Source: Saxidomus purpurata (taxonomy: Eukaryota > Mollusca > Bivalvia > Venerida > Veneridae). Taken from it: a stretch of 64,000 bases of DNA. The notes beneath the pieces were generated by a model, which saw only the letters and a list, made by a program, of their open reading frames with translations, had not been told where the DNA came from and ran no database searches. The stretch is from assembly GCA_022818135.1 (NCBI GenBank), contig JAFMSR010000018.1, positions 17,244,847-17,308,846 on the forward strand, read 5' to 3'. The translations under genes were made by a program, and so were the position numbers. Below, piece after piece: positions 11,587-23,700 of the stretch; positions within the stretch are counted from its first letter, which is position 1, and the number at the start of each line of letters is the position of its first letter.

Positions 11587-12879
11587 TTATATTCATATTC
11601 GCACACATGACTTTTGTTCAGGATTTAGTCACTTCCGGTCCAATTTTCAAGCGTCTTATTGATTCGTAATTCGTTAATGTTATAGTTTCTGTTATATTCA
11701 ATGTTTTCCAACCAAAAGAAATTTCACAATTCAGTGGAATATTTTTCACAATTTAGGAGAAAACAACGCTATTTTTTACAATTTCCCTGGTACCGAACCC
11801 ATTCACGAAACGGTAAAAAAATCGCTAATTTGATTCAATGAAACAATTATTAAGATAAACTCAGTCTGAGAGTTTCATGTTTTGCATACATGAATTTAAT
11901 TAACATTTCATTACATTTGTAAATAATTCGAAATTTTCTTTAATGACTTTACATCATGAAACACGTGTAACGTAGAATGACGGTTTTAAATTAATTTTGC
12001 ATCAAAAGATTGAGCCAACTTTGAAATCACATCTTAAATGCCAACAAAGCCATGTTTTGATCAAATTCAGGTTAGACAAAATATTAGATTTTAACAAAAT
12101 CACTACATGTTCGTACACCTAAAAATGATTATTATCAAGGTTACAACCATAGTTTCTCAGTTTCTCTCATAACATTACGTGTGTTACTCCCGTCCGTGTT
12201 ACTCCCATCCCTAGATCTGACACTTAATGCCACCCTTTTTCAAGGGTGGAGTATTTAGGCGATTTTCCACCCAAACTGCCACCAAAAATGTAAGAAAAAA
12301 TGTGGAAATACTTAGAAACTAGTATGTGCCTTTGATTAGAAGTAGGTGGCAACTGCTCATGTACTATACCTGAAATAAGAAGCACCACAGTAAATTTAAG
12401 TATATATTTATATCCTTTAATTTGTCAATTGAATTCTTATAAACAAAAATGCATGAATTCAGAATGGTTGGTAATCTTTGCATTGTTGGTGTCTTAAGCT
12501 CGTGTTGAATATGTAATGCTTTCAAAATTTCTATCATGTCTTTCCTCTTAGTTGTTGACTTTAAGTTCTCCACACAATCTGTCCAAGCAAAAATAGATTT
12601 ATGTTGTTATAGTACAAATACATACATATTACATTATAATTCCAACATAAACACATATATTTTAGATAAGCATGAGATGTTTATACATTTTGTTTTCAAT
12701 GTTCAATGCTCTTTGAAGCTGTACAGGAATAATTGAGTGTCCAATCTTTGTGACCTTAACCTGAGCAGCCTGAAACAAGTACCACGTGCATCATTTTAAT
12801 AAAGGGTACATGTTATCCACATAATTCAAGTCAGTTCAAAGGGAGGCATATTAAAATCGCACGCCTGTCCGAGCCCGCA
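11587..12879. other. Intergenic, nothing recognised
   Basis: AT-rich, without convincing coding frames on either strand. Short open frames at 12364-12573 and 12536-12736 overlap on opposite strands and have no recognisable motif. Confidence 0.4.
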
Positions 12880-13035
12880 TATGGGCATATATTGGGTACT
12901 ATTTCATTCATTCCGTCAGGTAGCCAACAAAATAAGGGGCACATGTTAGGTATTTTTAATACTTTATATAGTGCATTGTTGGCTACTTTCTTATCATAGG
13001 ATGCAATGGAAAGTACCCAACAAATGCCCATTTGT
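12880..13035. repeat. Imperfect hairpin repeat
   Basis: 'gggcatatattgggtact...ggtagccaacaa' (12887-12930) is mirrored as 'ttgttggctac...agtacccaacaaatgccc' (12975-13029), with arms of about 45-55 bp and a loop of about 45 bp. It abuts the 'gtccgtctgtgcgtccgtcc' entrance of the next tandem repeat, so it is probably one end of the same element. Confidence 0.7.
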
Positions 13036-13700
13036 AGGGTCGTCCGTCTGTGCGTCCGTCCGTCTGTGCGTCCCCACTTACAATTCGTGTCCGGACTGTA
13101 ACTCTTTCATGCATTGAAGGATTTTAAAATAACTTGGCACACATGTCTAGCACATCAAGACGACGTGTTGCTTGCAAGACCCACATCCCTACCTCAAAGG
13201 TCAAGGTCACACTTGGAGTATGAAGGTTATGGAATCCTCTATATATGCACACATTCGTGTCCGGACTGTAACTTTGTCATGCATTGAAGGATTTTAAAAT
13301 AACTTGGCACAAATGTCTAGCACATCAAGACGACGTGTCGCGTACAAGACCCATGTTCCTAGCTCAAAGGTCAAGATCACACTTAGAGTTTGAAGGTAAC
13401 GGATTCCTCTATATATGCATACATTTGTGTCCGGACTATAACTTTATCATGCTTTGAAGGATTTAAAAAAAAATTGGCACAAATGTCTAGCACATCAAGC
13501 GGATGTGTCGCGTGCAAGACCCAAGTCCCTACCTCAAAGGTCAAGGTCACACTTAGTGTTTAAAGTAATGGAAAACTGTATGCATGGTTACTCTGTCATG
13601 CATGGAAGGATTTTAAAATTACATAGCACATTTATTGAGCACATGGAGAGGACACAGACTGTGAGGCACCTCTTTCGTCACTTGTGAGGGACAGCTCTTG
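13036..13700 (+). repeat. Tandem repeat, about 175-bp unit, three copies
   Basis: 'gtgtccggactgtaactt' starts units at 13087, 13257 and 13437. Each continues 'atgcattgaaggattttaaa', 'cttggcacaaatgtctagca', 'aaagacccacatccctacct' and 'caaaggtcaaggtcacactt'. The array follows 'cgtccgtctgtgcgtccgtc' and ends near 'gagggacagctcttgttgc'. It is a common bivalve-style repeat. Open frames across it are not genes. Confidence 0.85.
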
Positions 13701-14835
13701 TTGCACTTATTATGGGATGGGGACATATACATGTAATTTATCATGTTACATGATCAACTACTATCATTATTAAAATTAAACCTTAAACTAAGATACCAAT
13801 TTTGTGTCATAATTATAGACTGCACTTTCTACTGAAACTAATTCAAATTTATATATTTTAAACATGTACATGTATTGTATAAACTTACCCTTGGTAATCT
13901 TGCAAGGATATAATTATGCTCCATCATCTTTTTTCCTCAATTCTGAAATTCAAGCATAAGTTACATGAAAACAGTTCTGACAAATATATGAGTTTGATTA
14001 ATTGTACATGTATTTATTTCAGAATAAAGGTACTCTAATTGAATGATATTCCATTTGTATTCTAAAGTTACATAATACGGTATTACATCAGGTACAAGTG
14101 CATCTGCATTAAAATTAGTTTTTACCCAGTTTATACTTGGTTGCAATACTAACACTCTGTTCTGCATTTCTGATTACCTGTATCCAGATTAACAACCTAA
14201 CTATTGTCTATAACTCTTTTTTACATAAGAACAATGCAGGTTAAATCATTTTGAAAATTATTATCTTCTGTGATCTTTTCACAAGGAACAATAATAACAA
14301 AATATAGCAGCAGCTAAAATCAACAAATGCTACTATTTATAATCATGTGATTTTATAAAACTTTCTTTCAGTCTAAACTTACCTATGCATAAAGTTGCTT
14401 CCTCATTTCCTTAAATTTGAGGCTAAACAACACACTGTTAAACTATCAATATCTACAAGTATTATTATCATAAGAATGCACATGATACTGTTCTGTTCTT
14501 CAAAAAAATGAAGCTAAATATCATTACCAAAATGTTTTCAAATCACTCTCTGCTTTGAATCCACCAATCAGATGCCTGGTTCCGGTGGCAGTTTGTAAAC
14601 TTGATGACCCCAGAGATTAACTTGACCTCTTGTTATCAGTGAATGATTCCCAAGGCAATGCATATCTAGTGTTTCTCATATACAATAATGCATGTATCTT
14701 ATTTTGCAGACTGTTCTTAGATTAATACTGAACATAATTTGGTCCAGTTTTGTTGTAAAGTGCATAAAATGTATGAAAAGACATAAGCAAACGCTAAATA
14801 CTAAAGCATAATTGTACATTTATTAGAGTACTTAA
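13701..14835. other. Intergenic, nothing recognised
   Basis: AT-rich, no gene or repeat structure that I can support. Confidence 0.4.
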
Positions 14836-15547
14836 TGGTTTTGAAATTCAATAGTAATCTAAAGACTCTTCTGCGAGAAGGTATTTCAAAACCCGATTTT
14901 ATGGGGATGTGGTTTACAAACTTCGTAAGATTTTGGGTCATGGCAATTTTCCAACTGTATTTGCTAAAATTATAAAACGTTTTGTTAAAAGAGGTTACGA
15001 CCCAACTGTTTTGAGACACACCGCATGTTTGGTGTTCAACCCGTTTACAGTTGGACGCTATGCTTCCCTCTTTGATTGTGTCTGACGGAAGAGGGGGAGG
15101 ACTCTGTGATGGGCAGTTTTTAAATCCCACTGGGACGAAACTGTTTTGATTTCTGTCCTCTGGCCTGTTTCGTCGGGCCCTTAAGGGTGTTTCTCTTGGT
15201 GCTCTGCCTTCTGCAAAGGCATTGAGTACATACGTTTTTTGGTTCTCAAGGTTTGCTTTTTATATATTTATACACGAGCATTTTTGTGTTTTACATACCA
15301 TGCCTTTTGTTTCCATTGCGTGTGTTAGAGATTCACCTAGCAGGGATTACTTTTATTTACACTGTCCTGTGACTTTGGAACATGGTGGGGGTAAGAGTGA
15401 GGTTGGGTGCGCACCATAAACCGGTTTAAGCTCCCCAGTGGTGTTTTTGCCACTGACCGTTCCAAGGCGGTGCCCCACTGTGTTCCTTTAATTGTTCGTT
15501 TTGTCCTCGTGTGTTTGCTTTGTATGCTAGTGTGTGTTGGTAGTGTA

Positions 15548-15603
<56 letters not shown>

Positions 15604-15705
15604 TGTGTGTGTTGGTGGTGTGCACTTCTGGGTGCTGTGGGGCTCGTTTTGGGGAGGCTGCGTTTTTGGTACGTGGCATTCCCTGTTTGATATTATTTTT
15701 GTTTT
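14836..15705 (+). mobile_element. Retroelement copy A, 5'-truncated (RT C-terminus plus 3' region)
   Basis: Begins abruptly inside the coding part (ggttttgaaattcaatag) and runs through the coding end (LLREGISKP, then VYKLRKILGHGN, ...YASLFDCV stop) and a conserved non-coding 3' part to 'tttgatattatttttgtttt'. It is almost identical to copies B and C, but one T is missing at 'cccgattttatgg' (five T in B and C), which shifts the frame. The 3' region carries a GT/GC microsatellite. Different 5' starts and a common 3' end are the mark of target-primed reverse transcription. There is no clear target-site duplication. Confidence 0.85.
15547..15612. repeat. GT/GCGT microsatellite in copy A
   Basis: 'gtgtgtgtgtgtgcgtgcgtgcg...' of about 65 bp. 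At the same position copy B has short GT blocks and copy C has about 165 bp of GT. Long reading frames on both strands here are translations of the simple repeat. Confidence 0.9.
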
Positions 15706-17311
15706 AATCAGAATTATGTTGTGTCTTTTTACATTAGTTTTATAAGTTTCATATAGAGTATGTAAATACAATATTATTGTATATATGAATGTGTGTTTGT
15801 AAGTAAATGTTCAAAGAGAGCATTTCCCACAACTTTTGGTGCTAAATATATTTAAAGAGTATTTCCCACAACTTTTGGCACTAAATATATAGGAATGATG
15901 CTATTTCACTAATCTACGCTAAAATTATTTATGTTGATGCTACAGCATATGAATTTTGAATGTTTTTTTACATGGATTTTATTCATTTATCAAGAGAATT
16001 ATGTGGTGTACCTATGATATTCTCTTTCTAAAAAGTCGATTATAATTTCAGAATTATTACATTTTGCTATGTATTGAAATTCTATTAATGATTATTAAAG
16101 CTGATAAACTGTGACAGTTACCGCTTTTTAAACTTAAAATCATATACGGTTTCTAAACTTCTGAGTATTAATTATGCTTGTTTTCACTTCAAATAACAGG
16201 ATATTTTTTTTTAATTAAAAGTAATTAGAAATACCGTTCTGACTACAGTTTATTTAAATTGTGCATCTTGTTTCAATAATTTTGAATCCCAATATGACCT
16301 TTTAAATTATTAAATAAGATAACTGTGATTTTAGTAACTTTTTCCATGTTTTTGTACTTTTCTGTTTTTCCATTTTTCTGACATTTCGATGAAAAGTATG
16401 AATTGTTAAAAAGGCTTATTTTTTTACAATTTACAGGATATTTCTAGGAATTCTATAAAAAGTGTGAACCACGTGTACGAGCTTCAGAAACATCCACATT
16501 ATTTTTAAAAGTCCTAGGTACTCTTGGCTATCCTGGAATCTGCTTTGTAAAAGTCCTAGGTCTTCCTTGTAATTGCAATTGAAAAGTAAAAGTCTTGGTT
16601 ACACCTGGAATAATCCTGGTTCTAGCGCCCAGGATATTCCAGTATCTTGGCTTTTCCTGGCAGCCAAGATTCTCGTTCCGGGATGTCATGAGGAAATCTT
16701 ACGTAAAGCTTAAAGTACATTCATTTTCAGAAAATGATACGGCTAAAGTGAAAGTATATTTTTTGTTGTTTTCGTTTTCAACAGTTTTGTAATTGAATGA
16801 TAGAAGTTCAGGTGAGCCAACAACCGAAGATGTGCAAACAAATTTTAATTCACACGATTTACAGGTTATTGTTAAACAAACCAAGAGATCAGTTTGTGAA
16901 TAACGGAGCCGTAAAACCGTTAATGACACTGGTCATCCGTAATTGTTTTAACACTTAGATGTTAATAAACGCGTCTACCTGACAATGATCAATTTACAAA
17001 CTGTCATGTTGTTTATTTACGATTTCAAACATAAATTTTGTATCTAGACAAAATGCTAGACAAGGCTTTCTGTCGGATATAATTTTAGTCGACCCCAAAA
17101 ATTTTGGGAGCCAAGGCCCAACCGCCTTATACCGGAATTGACGTTATATCGTCGCGCGTTATAAGGGAGTTGCAGTGCATTTACGGGCAAGCAGTTTCTA
17201 AACTTTGTACCTATTAGTTCCTTGGTAGGTCTTTTGTTAGTCTCATTAATCTGTTAATTCGACGTTGAAGCCAGCGATATAGTTTTTGAATGGGCGCTGA
17301 GGTTTGACAAC
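15706..17311. other. Intergenic with a short tandem duplication
   Basis: No gene recognised. 15813-15895 holds two tandem copies of a unit of about 42 bp ('catttcccacaacttttgg.gctaaatatat'). 16500-16680 has several 'tcctggaat/cctaggt' echoes but no clear element boundaries. Confidence 0.4.
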
Positions 17312-18048
17312 TACGGTAGAATTCCGCTATTAAGACCACCTTCCGTACTTTTGATAAATGGTCTTAATAGCGGAGTGGTCACGATAACGAATTGACTTAA
17401 TAGACCCATCTGTCATAAATTACAATACTTTAGTACTTTCTTTTGCTTTCTAACAGCAATATGTATGATAAACAAATGAGAGAAAAAAAAAACAGATTTG
17501 CACATGCACGTAAATTGATCGGTCAGAAACGACTTCAAATGTCCGTGTTAAATTTATGAACTCTTTTATTTTTCATTCTTGTGCAGTAGAATTAGATTAA
17601 TGAGAATCAATCAATTAAAAGATACGTTGATATACTTGCGAAGTAATTGCCCGGGTGCAGATCATCATAATAAGTAATAACTGACTTAAATGTGTACAAA
17701 CATACTGAACATGTCGTGCAAATTATTCTGCAGTTTGGTCCGTAATTTCTCAAGTTTACAATCGGCGGTCCCAACGAAATGATGATCACTCAATTTATTA
17801 ATTCTAAACTGTTCATTTATATCCTTTTGTTATCCAATTAAGGTTTAAAATATTTCACACCCTACGTCTTGTAATTGACATAATCAACAAAGCAGCGATA
17901 ATGCCCGGAGGCGCTAGACAGAGATAAATGCTGTGATCCCTATAGCGGACATTAAAACAGTTAAATCGATTATTAGAGACATGATACGATTGTCGCTTCA
18001 GTGGAATAGCGTGGCGGTCGCTTTACTGGTATAAACGACCATTAGAAT

Positions 18049-20152
18049 ATACAAGAGGGCCAAGATGGCCCTATATCGCTCACCTTGGTACAAGTCCACT
18101 TGCCTAGTGGAAGATCACTAGATAATGTTATATACCAAATAGGTTTTCCTATATACGCCTTTATTACAAATTGCGTAAATATTTTGCTAAATTTTACTAT
18201 CGTAATTCTGATTTGGTTTTGAAATTCAATAGTAATCTAAAGACTCTTCTGCGAGAAGGTATTTCAAAACCCGATTTTTATGGGGATGTGGTTTACAAAC
18301 TTCGTAAGATTTTGGGTCATGGCAATTTTCCAACTGTATTTGCTAAAATTATAAAACGTTTTGTTAAAAGAGGTTACGACCCAACTGTTTTGAGACACAC
18401 CGCATGTTTGGTGTTCAACCCGTTTACAGTTGGACGCTATGCTTCCCTCTTTGATTGTGTCTGACGGAAGAGGGGGAGGACTCTGATGGGCAGTTTTTAA
18501 ATCCCACTGGGACGAAACTGTTTTGATTTCTGTCCTCTGGCCTGTTTCGTCGGGCCCTTAAGGGTGTTTCTCTTGGTGCTCTGCCTTCTGCAAAGGCATT
18601 GAGTACATACGTTTTTTGGTTCTCAAGGTTTGCTTTTTATATATTTATACACGAGCATTTTTGTGTTTTACATACCATGCCTTTTGTTTCCATTGCGTGT
18701 GTTAGAGATTCACCTAGCAGGGATTACTTTTATTTACACTGTCCTGTGACTTTGGAACATGGTGGGGGTAAGAGTGAGGTTGGGTGCGCACCATAAACCG
18801 GTTTAAGCTCCCCAGTGGTGTTTTTGCCACTGACCGTTCCAAGGCGGTGCCCCACTGTGTTCCTTTAATTGTTCGTTTTGTCCTCGTGTGTTTGCTTTGT
18901 ATGCTAGTGTGTGTTGGTAGTGTATATGTGTGTGTGTACATGATTGTGTGTGGTGTGTGTGTGTGTGTGTGTGTGTGTGTTGGTGGCGTGCACTTCTGGG
19001 TGCTGTGGGGCTCGTTTTGGGTGTGTGTGTGTGTGTTGGTGGTGTGCACTTCTGGGTGCTGTGGGGCTCGTTTTGGGGAGGCTGCGTTTTTGGTACGTGG
19101 CATTCCCTGTTTGATATTATTTTTGTTTTTTTTGTAAAACAAGTGACCCCCCCCCCAGGCAAGGTCAATTTTGACCCCAGGGCCATAATTTGAACAAACT
19201 TTGAAGAGGTCTACTGGGCAATGCTACATGCCAAATATCTAAGCTCTAGGCCTTGTGGTTTCAGAGAAAAAGATTTTTAAACTTTTTCCTATATAAACCT
19301 ATGTTAAACTAAGTGACCCCCTGTAAGGGGTCAATTTTGACCCGGGGGTAATAATTTTAACAATCTTGGTAGAAGTCCACTAGCCAATGCTACATGCCAA
19401 ATATCTAAGCTCTAGGCTTTGTGGTTTCAGAGAAGAATATTGTTAAAGTTTTTCCTATATATGCCTATGCAAAACTAAGTGACCCCCCCGTGCGGGATCA
19501 ATTTTGATCCGGGTGTAATAATTTTAACAATCTTGGTAGAAGTCTACTAGCCAATGCTACATGCTAAATATCTAAGCTCCAGGCCTTGTGGTTTCAGAGA
19601 AGAAGATTTTTAAAGTTTTTCCTATATAAACCTATGTTAAACTAAGTGACCCCCTGTAAGGGGTCAATTTTGACCCGGGGGTAATAATTTTAACAATCTT
19701 GGTAGAGGTCTACTAGACAATGCTACATGCCAAATATCTTAGCTCTAGGCCTTGTGGTTTCAGAGAAGAAGATTTTTAAACTTTTTCCTATATATTCCTA
19801 TGCAAAAATTAAGGGCCCACCCGCGCGGGGTCAATTTTGCCCCGGGGGTCATAATTTGAACAATTTTGGTAGAGGTCTACTAGACAATGCTACATGCCAA
19901 ATATCTAAGCTCTAGGCCTTGTGGTTTCAGAGAAGAAGATTTTTAAAGATTTTCTTATTTGTTGCCATAGCAACCAGAGTTCTGCATGGAATGGAATTTT
20001 TTTAACAATTTTGGTAGAGCTTCATGCAAGGAACATTCCTGCATAGTTTTATCAACATTGGCCTAGAGGTTTCAGAGGAGATGTCATTTGAATCAAAATG
20101 TTGACGGACGACGGACGGACGACGGACAATCATCGATCAGAAAAGCTCACCC
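18049..20152 (+). repeat. Tandem-unit repeat element, about 166-bp period, interrupted by copy B
   Basis: Starts 'caagagggccaagatggccc...gctcacc' and ends '...gacggacgacggacaatcatcgatcagaaaagctcacc'. Units with 'aagtgacccc', 'ggtcaattttgacccgggg', 'taataattttaacaatcttggtag' and 'atctaagctctaggccttgt' start at 19141, 19311, 19477, 19643 and 19810. A partial unit at 18120-18160 breaks at 'cctatatacgcct' and resumes at 19134 'gtaaaacaagtgacc', exactly where copy B is inserted. An older inverted relative lies at 22340-23160. Confidence 0.8.
18161..19130 (+). mobile_element. Retroelement copy B, nested in a tandem repeat
   Basis: Homologous to copies A and C from 'ttattacaaattgcgtaaat' to 'tttgatattatttttgtttt'. 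The coding part (18171-18464, ending YASLFDCV) is open. Relative to A and C it has a 2-bp deletion (ctctgatggg for ctctgtgatggg). It also has an internal tandem duplication around 18975-19080, where 'tgcacttctgggtgctgtgg' plus 'ggctcgttttgg' occurs twice. Host repeat sequence is contiguous across the insertion, which proves mobility independently of any protein match. Confidence 0.9.
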
Positions 20153-20253
20153 TGGCGTAGCGAATAATAAAAACAGTTGGTTCATTAAAATAATGTTCGT
20201 AATAGCGGCGTGGTCGCATTTTCCAAGTTGTCATAATGCGAAATTCTACTGTA

Positions 20254-21300
20254 TAATTATAACTATTTTGGCATTATTAAGATAGTATTGTCTGTCTGAA
20301 TAATGATGAGATATGATTTAGGTAAGATTCAACACGGATACTCAATACGGTGTTTGTGTGTCTATTATCAAATCACATATTTCTCAATATCAATAGTTAA
20401 ATCAAGGGCGATGAGCCAAATTTTATTTATTGTCGGATACATCAATACAATAAACACAACATAAACGAAGTTAGCACTCTATCCGTGTGCTACGACCGGA
20501 TGTAAACATTACGTACGCACAGAGCATGCGCGGGCGTTTAACCTAAGCCATATATTCAAATTTTATTCGTTTGAGTAAACTATTGACTGGCTACACGGTT
20601 CCCAACTATCGTTTCACGGTTAGAGTCACTCTGATTGGCTACATGGACTTAACCAAACTGGAAACGAGAACTGTTTACGGTGCGTTTACCGATAACCGGT
20701 AATCGAGATCTCGCGGAAGTAAAACGCTGGCGGTACTGTATGAGCAGTTCCTTTGGCGGGTCCCGTGAATGTGTAAAAAGGGCCTCTCAACAGTTTTATT
20801 TTCAAAGCTGCGCTGTAACTCTATTTCACATTGTATTAGAGAGATATGAAAGGTTTCCATTTTTCGTGAGTGACCTAGCTGTACACACGTTGTGTATTAA
20901 ATAGTGTTCAGGTATGATGGCGATTTGTTACTGTTATGTATAATATAAAATCGCAGCAGTATTAAATCATATCTTAGACTTACACTCATCTACTTAAAAC
21001 ACTTTTCACCGCTTGTTATCATACGAAATATTTACCAAAGTTGATCTGGTTTATGTTTATTTTCCAGTCAAACAGATACGATGTACGTCAAAATTCACCT
21101 ATTTGTGAAAAGACGCAAGAACAGTATCAGATGTCAAGTTTTGCTTTTTTTCTTTGGTTGTTAGAGTTTTAACGCTCGTTCAAACATAATTTTTGGTCAT
21201 TTTAACAGGCGGGCAGTTAACCTAACAATCTTTTCTCGGACGAATCAGTACTAAGCTCATGTCTTTCATAAGATAATGTTAACTTTCTCACATATAGAGA
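20254..21300. other. Intergenic, nothing firm
   Basis: No gene recognised. The overlapping open frames at 20675-20904 lie on opposite strands and show no known motif. Confidence 0.4.
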
Positions 21301-21400
21301 CATGGTCGGTAGCAGGGCTCGAACCCATGGCTCTCAATCTATGAGATGTTACACTGATTTCGAGTTAGTGGTTCTAACCACTCGACCACACAGGCGGACA
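21301..21400 (-). repeat. tRNA-derived SINE head, minus strand
   Basis: Read on the minus strand: an A-box-like TGGTCGAGTGGTTA (21388-21375), a variable middle, and the B box GGGTTCGAGCC (21326-21316). The acceptor stem does not pair, so this is a tRNA-derived repeat or dead tRNA and not a functional tRNA gene. Confidence 0.65.
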
Positions 21401-22061
21401 CCAGATGTTTAGTTTATTGTGGAAGATTTGACAGAATACAGATAATACACGTAGACAGGCTCAAAAAAGCGAACTAACAGGTTTGTGTTGGTGGAAATGA
21501 TTGTTTTTTTTATCAAAATGTCCGAACAAACAATTACTGCAGTGAAGCTCCATGGATGATGACAAAGCGGTAGCTAACACTGCTGATGTGTTAAATATAA
21601 ATTTTTCCATAAATGTGCAATGTTGAAATCATCAATTTCGTAAATATATTCGTTAATGCTTTTTTTAAACAAAAAGGCAATCATAAAAATCATTGCCCTG
21701 GAATAGCAGCGGTCAATTTCATATCATTTTTAATGTTTTCAATGTTATCATGTAGTGCATGGTTCGCGTTTCAAATTCACGTACAGGTCAGTTAAATTAT
21801 ATGCTATTTTGTGCCTTTTGCACTGAAAAAAGTCCATCAACGTTTACAGAAACAAATTTCGTCATAACTCTTACTGAAGAAGAACAACAACTCAAAAGTC
21901 CTTATTTGACATTATGATGATGCATGTCCACATTGCATCAAAATATTACTAACCTACTAGTACACTATGCACTTCTATTAGCGAAGGTCACAATAAATGT
22001 GATACCGTCATTATTGGATATTTTGAAATAACGGAGTGAGTCATACAGAATCATTCTGTAT
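21401..22061. other. Intergenic, nothing recognised
   Basis: AT-rich, no supported feature. Confidence 0.35.
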
Positions 22062-22140
22062 TTCGGTAGCTCAGTCTTTAGGTTGTACGCTTGTGGTACG
22101 GTAGGTCCTGGGTTCGAATTGTAGTCAGAGCACAACTTGT
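22062..22140 (+). repeat. tRNA-derived SINE head, plus strand
   Basis: 'ggtagctcagtctttaggtt' supplies an A-box-like segment and 'cctgggttcgaattgtagtc' a B box, about 35 bp apart. The stems are degenerate. It is probably the promoter part of a short interspersed element. Its 3' boundary is unclear. Confidence 0.6.
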
Positions 22141-22339
22141 TCCCTCCACACAGCTGTATATTGATATCAGCGATGCAATATTCCCTTGTGTAACATCGAA
22201 AATGAGTGTTCCAAAGCGACTCAAAATACATTTTCTTCGTAACGAAGCTTAAATAGATTTAAATGAAGTAGATGAATGAAGGTGTGAAAAATACACCCTG
22301 TGTCCCAAGAAAAGTAACGTAAAATTGGGAAAAATAAGA

Positions 22340-23160
22340 CTGCTTGTTAGCTCACCTGAGCGAGTGACCCAGGGTGAATCAAACTTGACCAGAAGCATCC
22401 AGGCATTGAGTTCTCTTCAATTTGTTCAAATAGTTCCGGTTGACTGACCTACATAACCGCCATAGCTAGAATTATAAACATCTTTGAAAATCTTCTCTCC
22501 AAAACCATAGGGCCCCGAGATAGTTGGCATGTAGTTTTGTCTAATGTCCCTCTACAAAGTTTGTTCAAACCATGTCCCTGGGCTCAAAATTGACGCCGCT
22601 CGTGTTACAGTAAAACTTATTAAAACCCTCTTCACCAAAACCACATGGTCTAGAGCTTCGATGTTTGGTTTGTAACATAGTCTAGTGGACATCTACTGAG
22701 TTTGTCCACAACATGCCCCTTTGGTCAAAATTGACTAGACCCAGGGGTTTACTAGATTTCATATAGAATAACAAAGGAAAAACTTTAAAAAACCTTCTTC
22801 TCCGAAACCAAATGGCTTATATATTAGCTATGTAATATGAAGCATTGTCGATCTCTACCAAGTTTAGTCAAATCATGTCCTCAGAGTCCAAACTCTACAA
22901 AATATTCTCCAAACCATAAGGCCTAAAAGCCTAGATATCTTTAATGTAACATTGTCTCGAAGACTTCTACAAAATTCGTTTAAATCATGCCCTTGGGATC
23001 TGAATTAGCTACGCCCTGGGATTGCTTGTCTGTATTAAAATTTATTGAAATAATAATAAAAATATTTTTGTCTGAATTGTGATAGCCCAGAGCATATAGC
23101 ATTGCTGGTGGTCATCTACGAAGTATGCCCCGGTGATCAAAACTGACCACGCCCATGGAA
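22340..23160 (-). repeat. Old inverted relative of the 18-20 kb tandem-unit element
   Basis: On the minus strand the units read like those at 19141-19950: caattttgag.ccagggacat, gtttgaacaaactttg.agag, tacatgccaa.tatct and ccctatggttttggagagaag. Four or five degraded units of about 140-150 bp are visible. The outer end is 'gctcacctgagcgagtgaccc' near 22350. Confidence 0.7.
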
Positions 23161-23700
23161 TTACAAGCTTAGACTAATTATGTTTAATTTGGCATAGGAT
23201 CGTTAGACGTTACACCCACCAGTAGGTAACCTCTATTGATTATTAGGTCACTAGGCCAAGGGTCAGATCTATCATGTTTATTAACTGCAGAAACATTAGG
23301 CCCATGCTCCTCAAACTAGATAGTGATGCTGGTCATGACTAATTTTCAGATAACATGGTCAAAATAGGGAACACTTGACCCAATGACCTACTTTCTAGCT
23401 TTTTAAGCAACAGGAATTAAAGTTGAACTATAGGCCTAGTAGTTGTGCATGCAGATTTAAACATTGACCTTGGCTGACTACTAACCTTATTTCGGTTTTA
23501 AAGCTACAACATAAATTTTGACCATGTTTGCAATTTTGCGTGTAGATTTTAACTTCGACTTTGACTTACCTTGACCTACGGACCTACCTCCCTGTTGTTA
23601 AAGCTAGAGCAATGAAATTTGCATCATATGTACAAGTTGGAACGCAGATTTTTACTTCGACCTTGAATGACATTGAACTTTGGCCTAGTTTTTGTCAAAC
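23161..23700. repeat. Highly diverged tandem-like sequence
   Basis: Repeated but decayed text such as 'cagattttaacttcgac.ttgac', 'gcagatttttacttcgaccttga' and 'gttaaagctagagcaatgaaat' at spacings of about 110 bp. It probably continues the preceding old repeat block. No coding content. Confidence 0.45.

Larger units (their letters stand above)
17314..20251. mobile_element. Possible pogo/Tc1-like element flanked by TA, with nested insertions
   Basis: The left end TA|CGGTAGAATTCCGC (17312) is mirrored by the right end GCGAAATTCTACTG|TA (20253). Subterminal motifs also pair: 'ccgctattaagacca' is followed by its own inverse 'tggtcttaatagcgg' on the left, and 'taatagcggcgtggtcgc' lies on the right. 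TA flanks and C[AG]GTAGAATT termini suggest a pogo-like MITE. The interior is filled by a tandem-repeat element (18049-20152), itself interrupted by retroelement copy B. The inverted repeats are imperfect, so the pairing is tentative. Confidence 0.45.

Noticed and set aside
15222..15419. A 65-codon frame repeated identically at 15222, 18599 and 41360
   Set aside because: It begins at TTG, lies downstream of the retroelement stop codon, and is identical only because the three copies are recent. Codon-level conservation cannot be judged.
15337..15771. Long Cys/Val-rich and His/Thr-rich open frames over the microsatellites (also at 18714-19193 and 41475-42057)
   Set aside because: They are translations of GT/GC simple repeats and of the retroelement 3' non-coding region, open on both strands because the repeat lacks stops.
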